A stretch of 64,000 nt of DNA from Dyadobacter chenwenxiniae (GTDB taxonomy: Bacteria; Bacteroidota; Bacteroidia; Cytophagales; Spirosomataceae): the NCBI RefSeq assembly GCF_022869785.1, contig NZ_CP094997.1, positions 6,453,001 through 6,517,000 of the forward strand. The letters are read 5' to 3'. The notes under the pieces are model-generated. The model saw only the letters and a program-made list of their open reading frames with translations, did not search any database and was not told the DNA's origin. A program made the position numbers and the translations under genes. Positions 1 to 7,668 of the stretch are shown here, in pieces. Each line of letters begins with the position of its first letter. Within the stretch, counting starts at the first letter, position 1.

Positions 1-1180
1 CAGGTTCCTGCTTTTCGATCCTGGGCGAGAGCTGCACAAATAGCAGATCATAAGTAATTTTAGCCCAGATAAGGATGCAGGGAACGGCTTTTACCACATA
101 TGGCTTCATCCACTCATTTCTGATAAATCTCGGGAAAAGATCTGTTGGCGAGAGTGCCGTAAAGACAAATGCGAGCACCAAAAGCACGTAATTTTCAGGC
201 TTTTGCTTTTGTGCATAATACCATAGCGCTACGCCGGTGATGGCAATGATAAATGTAGGTGACTCAGCCCTATGGTTAAAAATGACCACCCAAATCATGA
301 TCGACGCCAGTATGAGCATCCGGAAGGTAAAATTGCCGTATTGCTTTATTCTCAAAAGCGGAATGCAGAACAAAATCGCCCCTGCCACACTTACATAAGT
401 TTTGTTCACATCCAGCTTGAACCATGTTTTCAGCCAGCCGATCACCGAAAGACCGTCCGAAATGGAATGGTCGTTGGCCAGGAGATTTGCCCAGCTTTTG
501 TATAAAAACACAAACTGATCAACGTCCACGACGAGTAATGGCAGCGCTGTAAAAAGGATGACCCATGCAGCCGTCGTGCAAGTAAGCTTGAATTTATTCG
601 GATACAAGAGGAATAAAGCCAGTCCAACAATCCCGAACAGCTTTATGAAAATCGTGGAAACGAGACAAAACGACGCCAGCCAGTATTTCCCTCTTTCAAG
701 AAATCCGAATGTGAACAGAAATAATCCGGCTATCAAAGCATTGCTTTGTTCATTTTGCGTGGCAGTAAGCATCTCAACGACTACAAAAACAAGGATTAGC
801 CCTTTGGTTCGAAGGTCGAGGCGCGGGAGATAATAGATGGAGTAAAAAAGCACCGCTACATTCAGAATGTTCCATAAAGACAGTCCGAGCACATCGGGAA
901 GGACCGCTAGAGCGCCGAAAACGAGCGCAAATGCGGGGCTATATTTAAAAAGATCCCCCTGCTCCTCAACAAACGAATCGTACAGATCCTTGTACTCGAT
1001 GAGGTGAAAAAACGACTGTTTAAATATAATGTAGTTATTGTAAGTTGTATAAAGCCTGCCACCCTCAACAAAAGTTTTCAATCCCCCGAAATAGGACTGC
1101 AGGCTGGCAAAGATCGCCACGCCTATAAACAGGATCAGCAAATATTTTTGATTAACTAAAAGACGGTTTACAGCACGCAT
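1..1180 (-). CDS. GT87/DUF2029-like integral membrane protein (3' end cut off by window edge)
   Basis: The reverse strand is open from an ATG at 1178-1180 to the window edge, giving 393 codons without a stop; the C-terminus lies outside. The product is a polytopic membrane protein with many hydrophobic segments. Two stretches fit the DUF2029 / glycosyltransferase 87 family: an early loop with Asp-Leu-Tyr followed by a Lys-Tyr-Ser-Pro segment, and a Gln-Asn-x-Gln-x-Asn motif leading into helices ending in an Ile-Lys-Leu-Phe motif. Known members use polyprenyl-phosphate sugars to glycosylate lipids or envelope glycans. The acceptor here cannot be told. It sits alone, about 60 bp beyond the end of the RES toxin gene on the same strand. 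Confidence 0.75.
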   Translation of the reverse strand, partial: MRAVNRLLVNQKYLLILFIGVAIFASLQSYFGGLKTFVEGGRLYTTYNNYIIFKQSFFHLIEYKDLYDSFVEEQGDLFKYSPAFALVFGALAVLPDVLGLSLWNILNVAVLFYSIYYLPRLDLRTKGLILVFVVVEMLTATQNEQSNALIAGLFLFTFGFLERGKYWLASFCLVSTIFIKLFGIVGLALFLLYPNKFKLTCTTAAWVILFTALPLLVVDVDQFVFLYKSWANLLANDHSISDGLSVIGWLKTWFKLDVNKTYVSVAGAILFCIPLLRIKQYGNFTFRMLILASIMIWVVIFNHRAESPTFIIAITGVALWYYAQKQKPENYVLLVLAFVFTALSPTDLFPRFIRNEWMKPYVVKAVPCILIWAKITYDLLFVQLSPRIEKQEP

Positions 1181-1238
1181 TGAGGTCAGAAGTCTCCTAT
1201 TTTAATTGTCCGTCAAAACTAGGGATAAATCAGGGTAT

Positions 1239-1688
1239 TTATTTTAGTCTTTTATCGAAATAAATGTCTTCGATACGAATAACCTTAGCCAGCTTGTGAT
1301 CGGAATGCGCCGGATTCAAAAGGTAATTGAACTCATTAAAGGAATGGGCAGATGGGACTTTCATGATCCAGAATTTACCCTGCCCGATCCATTGCTCCGT
1401 TATATTTGCCAGTGCGTCGGGATAAGGGAACTGCCACCAATTGTCAGGAAGTGGTTCTTTGCCGACGTCTAATATGGATGCTTCGTCGGGAATTTCTATT
1501 GTTACTAATGTCTGACTTTTGGGAATGAATGGAGAATTGGCAAGAATTTCCAACTTGGACAGCGAGACGTGCTCAGATGTATAAACAATTTGTGTTCCCT
1601 TATAATGCCATCGGCCGCCAGAATACAGACAGCCTGTTCCCTGCAGATCACTTGCATAAGCCCGGCTTGCAATGCGAAAAACCAGCAT
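1239..1688 (-). CDS. RES-domain toxin
   Basis: A 149-residue protein of the RES family. It has the early Arg (FRIASR), a Gly-Gly-Arg-Trp segment near residue 26, a Tyr-Thr-Ser-Glu strand, a conserved Leu-Glu at the end of the following helix (SKLEIL), and a C-terminal Ser/Asn-containing segment. RES toxins degrade NAD+ and are held inactive by an Xre/DUF2384 antitoxin. The gene starts with ATG 3 bp after the stop of the antitoxin gene, so the two are almost certainly co-transcribed, antitoxin first, which is the usual order. Length fits the family. The function is inferred from family and context. Confidence 0.85.
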   Translation of the reverse strand: MLVFRIASRAYASDLQGTGCLYSGGRWHYKGTQIVYTSEHVSLSKLEILANSPFIPKSQTLVTIEIPDEASILDVGKEPLPDNWWQFPYPDALANITEQWIGQGKFWIMKVPSAHSFNEFNYLLNPAHSDHKLAKVIRIEDIYFDKRLK

Positions 1689-1691
1689 AAC

Positions 1692-2153
1692 TTAGGAGTA
1701 AATGCCGTGTTCTATTCTAAAAAGCACATTAAGGACTTCTTCTCTACCAATGGAAGACGCTAATAATGCGAGTGGTTTTTTATTTCCCAATGCAAGAATA
1801 GGACTGTTGAGCCAGGTATTAAAGTCACCTTCGTCCTCAAACACGTCCATGCCCTTTGCTATTATTTTAGAAAAGTCGATCACCCGCTCACTTTCAGCAG
1901 GTGACAGCACCGATTTATTTTTAATGCGACGCTGAAAAGTGCTCTCGGACAAATTCAACATTTCGCCAAATTGTTTGTTCGACAAATTCATTTTCTTTTG
2001 AACCGTCTGCGCAACCGAAATGGGAATTCCTTTTTGGGTAACTTCAATAAAGGAAAGAAAGTTGTCAATTTTTTGTGAGAAGGCCTTTTGTCCTCCCATA
2101 ATATTGATGATCTGTGTATGCATACTGTCAAATGATTGAATTGTTACATTCAT
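1692..2153 (-). CDS. Xre/MbcA/ParS-type (DUF2384) antitoxin
   Basis: Partner of the RES toxin. The middle has a helix-turn-helix-like segment (SNKQFGEMLNLSESTFQRR), and the C-terminal part matches the toxin-binding DUF2384 domain with the typical Asp-Phe-Asn-x-Trp-Leu-x-Ser-Pro motif and a Gly-x-Lys/Pro-Leu stretch. The start is uncertain. ATG codons lie at 2153, 2123 and 2099, and a TTG at 2171. A 13-bp perfect palindrome (2123-2162) and a TAnnTTT-like box (2161-2168 on the reverse strand) overlap the first of these. If that box is the promoter, ATG 2123 is the better start and the palindrome is the operator; 2153 is given as the longest ATG start. Confidence 0.82.
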   Translation of the reverse strand: MNVTIQSFDSMHTQIINIMGGQKAFSQKIDNFLSFIEVTQKGIPISVAQTVQKKMNLSNKQFGEMLNLSESTFQRRIKNKSVLSPAESERVIDFSKIIAKGMDVFEDEGDFNTWLNSPILALGNKKPLALLASSIGREEVLNVLFRIEHGIYS

Positions 2154-2162
2154 TTGACAGTA
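2123..2162 (-). promoter_or_regulatory. Candidate operator: 13-bp perfect inverted repeat at the antitoxin start
   Basis: TACTGTCAAATGA at 2123-2135 is matched exactly by its reverse complement at 2150-2162, with a 14-nt spacer. The half-sites are about 27 bp centre to centre. The palindrome covers the first possible antitoxin start codons and touches a reverse-strand TACCTTTA box (2161-2168) that nearly fits the Bacteroidota -7 element TAnnTTTG. Xre antitoxins commonly repress their own promoter, so autoregulation is the natural reading. This is inferred, not shown. Confidence 0.55.
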
Positions 2163-2180
2163 AAGGTACAAAAAAAACTA

Positions 2181-3110
2181 TCAATTCTTCACATATCCCA
2201 GCGATTTTAGCCAGCCGTCCATTGCCGCAGGCCAGTTCGCCAGGGAGCCTTTTCCTTCGGTTCGCATGCCGTAGCCGTGGCCGCCTTTTGGGTAAAGGTG
2301 CATTTCAGAAGGGATTTTTTGCTTTTTTAGAGCCAGGTAATAGGCAATGCTGTTTTCAGGAGGCACGCCGGTGTCGTCCATGGCGTGAACGAGGAATGCG
2401 GGAGGCGTTTCGGTGCTTACTTGGAGTTCATTGGAGTAATATCTGATCAGTTCATCTGATTTTTCGGCGCCTAAAAGATTTTCGCGCGAGCCGCCGTGGG
2501 CTAGTTCCGCGGTCAGGGAAATGACAGGGTAAATTAAGATCGAGAAATTGGGTTTGCTTTCAGGAGACGCTTTTTCGCCTTTGTTAAAATGCGTTGACAA
2601 TGTTGCTGCCAGGTGACCGCCTGCCGAGAAACCCATGACACCGATTTTATTCACATCAATGTTCCATTTTCCGGCGCTTTGCCGGATCAGTTTCATCGCT
2701 TGCATGGCGTCCATTAGGGGCACTTCATGCTGATGCGTCATTGTTTTTTCGCTTGGTAATCTGTATTTCAGCACAAAAGCAGAAATTCCGCGGTCGTTAA
2801 ACCACTTGGCAAAATCACTTCCTTCGTGTGAAGCAGCCAGGATTCCATAACCTCCACCCGGGCAGATCATCACCGCTGCACCCGTCGCTTTTTCTTTTGG
2901 AACTATAAAAGCGGTCATTGTAGGAACCGAAACACCGCTGATTCTTAGAATGTTGCTTTCGTCGGTCACCGACTTTTCCTCAATAGTATTTGCTTTGAAA
3001 TTGGGGATTTTGCCTTCCGGCCACAGATTAATCACTTCATTTTGAGCCATGGATTTATCGGGAGTAGCATATAAGGCCAATGCGACCAGGAGACCAATTA
3101 GTTTTTTCAT
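2181..3110 (-). CDS. Secreted alpha/beta hydrolase, acetyl-xylan/carbohydrate esterase type
   Basis: A 309-residue protein with an N-terminal signal peptide (about residues 1-22, ending SMAQ). The fold markers are a Pro-Gly-Gly-Gly-Tyr oxyanion loop near residue 84, the nucleophile elbow Gly-Phe-Ser162-Ala-Gly-Gly, an acid region HAMDDTGVP, and a C-terminal His in KGGHGYG. This arrangement is typical of secreted esterases often labelled endo-1,4-beta-xylanase B or BD-FAE-like, which remove acetyl or feruloyl groups from plant polysaccharides. The exact substrate cannot be read from sequence. It begins 68 bp after the 196-residue secreted protein on the same strand and ends about 30 bp before the antitoxin gene. 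Confidence 0.82.
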   Translation of the reverse strand: MKKLIGLLVALALYATPDKSMAQNEVINLWPEGKIPNFKANTIEEKSVTDESNILRISGVSVPTMTAFIVPKEKATGAAVMICPGGGYGILAASHEGSDFAKWFNDRGISAFVLKYRLPSEKTMTHQHEVPLMDAMQAMKLIRQSAGKWNIDVNKIGVMGFSAGGHLAATLSTHFNKGEKASPESKPNFSILIYPVISLTAELAHGGSRENLLGAEKSDELIRYYSNELQVSTETPPAFLVHAMDDTGVPPENSIAYYLALKKQKIPSEMHLYPKGGHGYGMRTEGKGSLANWPAAMDGWLKSLGYVKN

Positions 3111-3178
3111 CGATTGAAATTTCTAACAATAAGACGGTCCCCAGGCCAATATACCATGTATTTTGATCAGGAAAGTGA

Positions 3179-3769
3179 TTATGGTTTCGCCGGATTGATC
3201 ATAATATGTGCTCTGTGCGTTCCCGGATCCATAATCCATGGCATACCCGGAACGTCCGGTTTAAGTGGCAAACCCGTACTTTCAGCCGTTGCAAAGGGAA
3301 TATAAACCACATAGCGGAGGTAACCGTTTTTCAGGTCGCCGCTCGCGCTGTCATAATCATTTTTGGATCCTGAGAATGCAAAAAGCGTGGACGATTGCTT
3401 GGGCATCATCAGTTTTCCATCTTTCACTTCCTTTTCACGGATGTCAAAAATTTCCTTCGGGTTTTTGCCTTCCTTAGCCAGCACGCGGCCTCTTTCCATG
3501 AATGCATCCAGGCCGGCAAAATAGCAGGAAACGCTTATATCCTCCTTTTTCGGGTCGTCCGCAATGCAAACCATATCATTGTTTCCGGCACGAAGCACTT
3601 TGAAAGAACCGTCAGCAGCATAGCCGTACACTTTTGCGCCTTCGCGTTTGTCGGCAGGCGCAGCCAGCACAGCCGTCTTGATTTGGATTTCGGGGGATAA
3701 AACAGCCGTTTGACCCATTGCCTGCGCGGCGAGCAAGAGAGAAATTGCGGAAAAAAAAGTCTTGTTCAT
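3179..3769 (-). CDS. Secreted protein of unknown function
   Basis: A 196-residue protein with a clear signal peptide (MNKTFFSAISLLLAAQAMGQ). I do not recognise a family. The mature part starts with a segment rich in Ala and Lys, has two Cys residues in the middle (MVCIAD and SVSCYF), and ends with a Pro-rich region (PLKPDVPGMPWIMDPG) followed by HRAHIMINP, which could bind a ligand or metal. The gene has its own ATG and lies upstream of the secreted esterase on the same strand, so the two may share a transcript. It is divergent from the large dehydrogenase gene at 3877. Confidence 0.7.
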   Translation of the reverse strand: MNKTFFSAISLLLAAQAMGQTAVLSPEIQIKTAVLAAPADKREGAKVYGYAADGSFKVLRAGNNDMVCIADDPKKEDISVSCYFAGLDAFMERGRVLAKEGKNPKEIFDIREKEVKDGKLMMPKQSSTLFAFSGSKNDYDSASGDLKNGYLRYVVYIPFATAESTGLPLKPDVPGMPWIMDPGTHRAHIMINPAKP

Positions 3770-3876
3770 GGTAGTAAATGACAGGTGGTTTGTCTCTTAT
3801 ATGCTTAAAATTAGCAATCTTTATTTAAGATTTGTACAAATCTTTTCCGCATTACAGACTGTAATTGATCAACCCC

Positions 3877-6800
3877 ATGAACTTTAAAAAAACGCTGATG
3901 CTGTTTCCGGCGGGATGTCTGATGGCAAGCCTGATGATCGCTTCTTACCAGCACGTTAATCTAAGCACTTTTCAAAGTTCAAAGCTGGACAGCTTGTATA
4001 AGGACCTCACAGAAGCACAAAAACGCTCTCCGAAATACGCAGTAGCAGGCCTTTCCGTAACCAACGGACTGGAAGCTACGCTTTTTGCCTCAGAACCAAC
4101 CATTACCAATCCCACCAACATTGATGTGGACCATTTGGGGCGGGTTTGGGTTTGCGAAGCGTATAATTACCGGCCGGCGATCAATGGTAACCCTACCAAA
4201 AATGAGGGTGACCGCATCCTGATCATGGAGGATTCGGATGGCGACGGCAAATCAGATAAAACGACCGTTTTTTATCAGGGCAAAGAAATCAATTCTCCGC
4301 TTGGCATCTGGGTGATGGGCAATCGTGTTGTCGTTTCTCAAAGTCCGTATGTTTGGCTTTTTACGGATGAAAACAATGATGGAAAAGCTGATAAAAAGGA
4401 AGTTATTTTCGAAGGAGTTGGCGGCGAGCAGCACGACCACGGCATGCACGCATTCATTTTTGGGCCGGATGGGAAGTTATATTTCAATTTTGGAAACGAG
4501 GGAGGACATTTATTGGATGGAAAAGGAAATCCTGTGATTGGAAAAGATGGTCGGCCTATTGATTTCAAAAAATTAAAACAGGGAATGGTATTCCGCTGCG
4601 ATCCCGATTTCAAAAATATTGAGGTTTTGGGTAACAATTTCAGGAACAATTATGAAGTCGCTGTGGATAGTTACGGCACTATGTGGCAGTCAGACAATGA
4701 TGATGACGGCAACAAAGGCGTGCGCATAAACTATGTAATGCAATATGGCAACTACGGCTATACAGATGAAGTTACGGGCGCCGGCTGGCGTGCAAACCGC
4801 ACGAATATGGAAGATTCGGTTCCTTATCGCCATTGGCATTTGAATGATCCGGGCGTAGTTCCGAATTTGCTGCAAACAGGCTCAGGGTCGCCTACGGGTA
4901 TGATTGTGTATGAAGGCACGCTTCTGCCCAAAGAATTTCAAAATCAAATGATCCATTGCGAGCCGGGCCATAATGTGGTTCGTTCTTATCCGGTTCAAAA
5001 ATCAGGCGCTGGTTATACCGCCAAAATCGTGAATGTGGTTGATGGTAAAAGGGATCAATGGTTCCGCCCGTCCGACGTCTGCGTCGCACCCGATGGCTCC
5101 CTCATCGTTTCCGACTGGTATGATCCGGGCGTAGGCGGCCACCAAGCAGGTGACCAAAGCAGGGGCAGGCTATACCGAATTGCACCTGCAAACACACGCT
5201 ACCAAATCCCGAAGACAGACTTAACAACTGCAAACGGTGCTGTGGAAGCACTGCAAAGCCCGAATCTTTCCGTTCGTTATCAGGCCTGGACGGCTTTGAA
5301 TCAAATGGGCGAAAAGACAATTCCTTCATTGGAGAAGCTTTTTAAAGACAAAAAAGCAAGCGACCGGATGCGTGCGAGAGCATTATGGTTACTTAGCAAA
5401 TGGCCTGCTTCCAGCAAAAAGAACATTGATATAGCCATTAAAGACGCTAATCCTGATATGCGGATTGCAGCATTGCGTGCTGCAAGTGAGTTGAAAGATG
5501 TGGACATTACCAATTACATTAGTTTGTTGGTCAAAGACGCCGAACCTCAGGTAAGAAGAGAATGCGCATTAATCCTCCATCATAACCAATCTCCAAAAGC
5601 ACCTGCATTATGGGCTGAGCTTGCATTGCAATACGATGGCAAAGATCGTTGGTATCTGGAAGCATTAGGCATTGGAGCCGACAATCAGTGGGACTCGTTT
5701 TTCAAAGCCTGGCAGGCCAAAGCGGGTTCTAATGTAATAGCAACACAGGCTGGAAAAGACATCGTTTGGCGTTCACGCGGCAAAGAATCTGTTCCCTTGC
5801 TGGCTTCTCTTGCCGGTGATCCTAAAACCGATCTGAAAAGCAGGCTGCGTTACTTCCGTGCCTTTGACTTTAACCCCGCGGCAAATGAGAAGTCAATGGC
5901 CCTTTTGCAAATCATGAAGGGAAATTCTCCTGAACAAACACAGGTAAATGAGCTGGCACTGCGCCATTTGGATCCGTCATTTGTGAAGCAAAATGCGGAA
6001 GCAATGGCCTCGCTCAAAAAGTTGCTTGATTCGTCGTTCGGAACGCCTGCATATCTTGAATTGGTAAGCAAGTACGAACTGGAATCGGAAAACGCCAGGT
6101 TGCTGGATATGGCGATAAATCAATCTGCAACGAGGACCCGACCGGCCGCGGCAATGCAGTTGATGAAACAAGGAGGCGGAAAAATGGTTTGGGAAGTTAT
6201 CAAGGGCGCTGATGTTGCCAAAAGCGAGGGGATTGTGTCGGCATTGAGAGGCGTAGGAAGCAAGGAATCATTGGAAATACTGCAAACAGTTGCATTAGAT
6301 AATCAATATCCGGCTGGCTTACGTACAATTGCTGCGCGGTCTTTGGGTGGAACGATGAATGGTGAAGATCAGGTTTTGGCATTGTTGAAAGACGGCAAGC
6401 TAAGCGGCGAGCAGAAAGCCGCGGCTGTAAAAGGGTTAAGCGGAGCATGGAGAAAATCAGTCAAACTCGAAGCCGCAAAATACACCGACGGAGCAACCGT
6501 AGCAGCCGCAAAACATCCTCAGGTGAGTGAACTGATCGGAATGAAAGGTGATTTGTCCAAAGGAAAGCAAGTATTTACGTCCTACTGCTCGGTTTGCCAT
6601 CAGGTAAATGGCGAAGGGATGGATTTTGGTCCGAAACTTTCTGAAATAGGAAGCAAATTGCCCAAAGAGGCGCAGTATGCGGCTATTTTTGAGCCTAGCG
6701 CAGGAATTGGCTTTGGTTATGAAGGCTTTGAAATAACATTAAAAGACGGTTCGACCGTCTCAGGAATCGTAGCCAGCAAAACAGAGACCGACTTGATCCT

Positions 6801-6960
6801 GAAATTCCCGGGCGGCTCAACCCAGGAATATAAAATGTCCCAGGTAAAATCGATCAAACAGCTCAACGATTCCATGATGCCCGCTGGCTTGCAGGACGCC
6901 ATGAGTACGGAGGAACTGGTTAGTTTGGTTGATTATTTGAGTGGGTTGAAGAAGAAGTAA
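3877..6960 (+). CDS. PVC-type membrane-bound dehydrogenase-like protein with HEAT repeats and C-terminal cytochrome c
   Basis: A 1027-residue exported protein. The ATG at 3877 is preferred over an in-frame TTG at 3865 because it sits directly before a signal segment (MNFKKTLMLFPAGC). The N-terminal half (about 60-440) is a beta-propeller-like region of the TIGR02604 type with repeated Asp-Gly-Asp-Gly-Lys-Ser/Ala-Asp motifs that probably bind calcium. Residues about 450-860 are HEAT-like helical repeats. The C-terminus has a cytochrome c domain with Cys904-x-x-Cys907-His908 and ends in the TIGR02603-type heme-binding region. Family members are thought to oxidise sugars or alcohols and pass electrons to heme; no substrate is proven. 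A shorter paralog follows at 7669. Confidence 0.88.
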   Translation: MNFKKTLMLFPAGCLMASLMIASYQHVNLSTFQSSKLDSLYKDLTEAQKRSPKYAVAGLSVTNGLEATLFASEPTITNPTNIDVDHLGRVWVCEAYNYRPAINGNPTKNEGDRILIMEDSDGDGKSDKTTVFYQGKEINSPLGIWVMGNRVVVSQSPYVWLFTDENNDGKADKKEVIFEGVGGEQHDHGMHAFIFGPDGKLYFNFGNEGGHLLDGKGNPVIGKDGRPIDFKKLKQGMVFRCDPDFKNIEVLGNNFRNNYEVAVDSYGTMWQSDNDDDGNKGVRINYVMQYGNYGYTDEVTGAGWRANRTNMEDSVPYRHWHLNDPGVVPNLLQTGSGSPTGMIVYEGTLLPKEFQNQMIHCEPGHNVVRSYPVQKSGAGYTAKIVNVVDGKRDQWFRPSDVCVAPDGSLIVSDWYDPGVGGHQAGDQSRGRLYRIAPANTRYQIPKTDLTTANGAVEALQSPNLSVRYQAWTALNQMGEKTIPSLEKLFKDKKASDRMRARALWLLSKWPASSKKNIDIAIKDANPDMRIAALRAASELKDVDITNYISLLVKDAEPQVRRECALILHHNQSPKAPALWAELALQYDGKDRWYLEALGIGADNQWDSFFKAWQAKAGSNVIATQAGKDIVWRSRGKESVPLLASLAGDPKTDLKSRLRYFRAFDFNPAANEKSMALLQIMKGNSPEQTQVNELALRHLDPSFVKQNAEAMASLKKLLDSSFGTPAYLELVSKYELESENARLLDMAINQSATRTRPAAAMQLMKQGGGKMVWEVIKGADVAKSEGIVSALRGVGSKESLEILQTVALDNQYPAGLRTIAARSLGGTMNGEDQVLALLKDGKLSGEQKAAAVKGLSGAWRKSVKLEAAKYTDGATVAAAKHPQVSELIGMKGDLSKGKQVFTSYCSVCHQVNGEGMDFGPKLSEIGSKLPKEAQYAAIFEPSAGIGFGYEGFEITLKDGSTVSGIVASKTETDLILKFPGGSTQEYKMSQVKSIKQLNDSMMPAGLQDAMSTEELVSLVDYLSGLKKK

Positions 6961-7008
6961 GCTGGATAATGGTCGCACTAGCTAGCGAAATTTTCTTAAA
7001 TTTGATCT

Positions 7009-7260
7009 ATGACAACAATCAAAATAGAAATAGAACAGGAAAATGATGTGTCACTTCTGAAAAAGGTGCTGACTGAGCTTGGCTTCAAATTTATTTTGGA
7101 GAATGAGGATTTAGAGTCCAGCGAACTCAGTGAGCGGGAAATGATTGGAATTAATGCCGGTCTTCAAGATGTGCAAGAAGGTCGTGTTTTTAGCCATGAA
7201 TACGCCAAAAGCCGCATCGAAGACAAGATTTCGCAGCTTCGGGTGAAGTATGGAAGTTAG
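7009..7260 (+). CDS. Antitoxin of a ParE/RelE-type toxin-antitoxin pair
   Basis: An 83-residue acidic protein. Its C-terminal half (MIGINAGLQDVQEGRVFSHE, then a basic helix) is like the toxin-wrapping tail of many small type II antitoxins. I do not see a clear DNA-binding motif in the N-terminus. Its last 11 bp overlap the start of the toxin gene, a strong sign of a translationally coupled pair. A perfect TAAATTTG box lies at 6997-7004, only 4 bases before the ATG, so if it is the -7 element the mRNA would be almost leaderless; no -33 partner is visible. The antitoxin role is inferred mainly from the partner. Confidence 0.72.
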   Translation: MTTIKIEIEQENDVSLLKKVLTELGFKFILENEDLESSELSEREMIGINAGLQDVQEGRVFSHEYAKSRIEDKISQLRVKYGS

Positions 7261-7552
7261 TCTAAGGTTAGAGTGGTCGGAACGGGCTATCTTGGATTAT
7301 GAAAACCTGACCGAGTATTTATTCTTCAAATGGGGAGAGACTATCACACTAAAAGTTCTGTCTGAAATCGACCACCAAATCAGCAGAGTTGCGAAATATC
7401 CAGAGCAATTCCCGATAGTCAGTAAGCCAGTCGAAATTCGAAAGTGCGTCGCTTCTTCGCAAACTTCAATATTCTTCGTTGTGAAACCCCAAAGCATCTA
7501 TCTCCTTTCCATTTTTGACAATCGTCTGGATCCTGACAAGCATCCTAGTTAG
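7250..7552 (+). CDS. ParE/RelE-superfamily toxin
   Basis: A 100-residue protein with the compact ParE/RelE layout: an N-terminal strand (LRLEWSERAILDYENL), a helix pair with Trp-Gly and Ile-Asp-His, the typical Tyr-Pro-Glu-Gln-Phe segment in the middle, an Arg-Lys-Cys-Val strand, and a C-terminal Phe-Asp-Asn-Arg-x-Asp/Pro-Lys end. ParE-type toxins poison gyrase while RelE types cut mRNA at the ribosome; sequence alone does not decide between them. The ATG at 7250 lies inside the antitoxin gene, whose TAG ends at 7260. The pair sits between two large paralogous genes. Confidence 0.85.
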   Translation: MEVSLRLEWSERAILDYENLTEYLFFKWGETITLKVLSEIDHQISRVAKYPEQFPIVSKPVEIRKCVASSQTSIFFVVKPQSIYLLSIFDNRLDPDKHPS

Positions 7553-7668
7553 GAAGTAAAACTAGTTAGCAATAAATCCCCCATTCTTTTCAAACTTCAT
7601 TTCGTTATTCAGGAAACATCAGGTAATTTTATACGTTATTTGAGTAACCTGCATCATCAAATTTTGTT

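Noticed and set aside
272..833. Short plus- and minus-strand reading frames in the first 850 bases
   Set aside because: They are shadows of the long minus-strand membrane protein gene that runs off the left edge and has clear family features.
6997..7004. Perfect TAnnTTTG box before the ParE-type antitoxin
   Set aside because: It lies only 4 bases before the start codon with no -33 partner; kept only as a note, since a leaderless message cannot be excluded.
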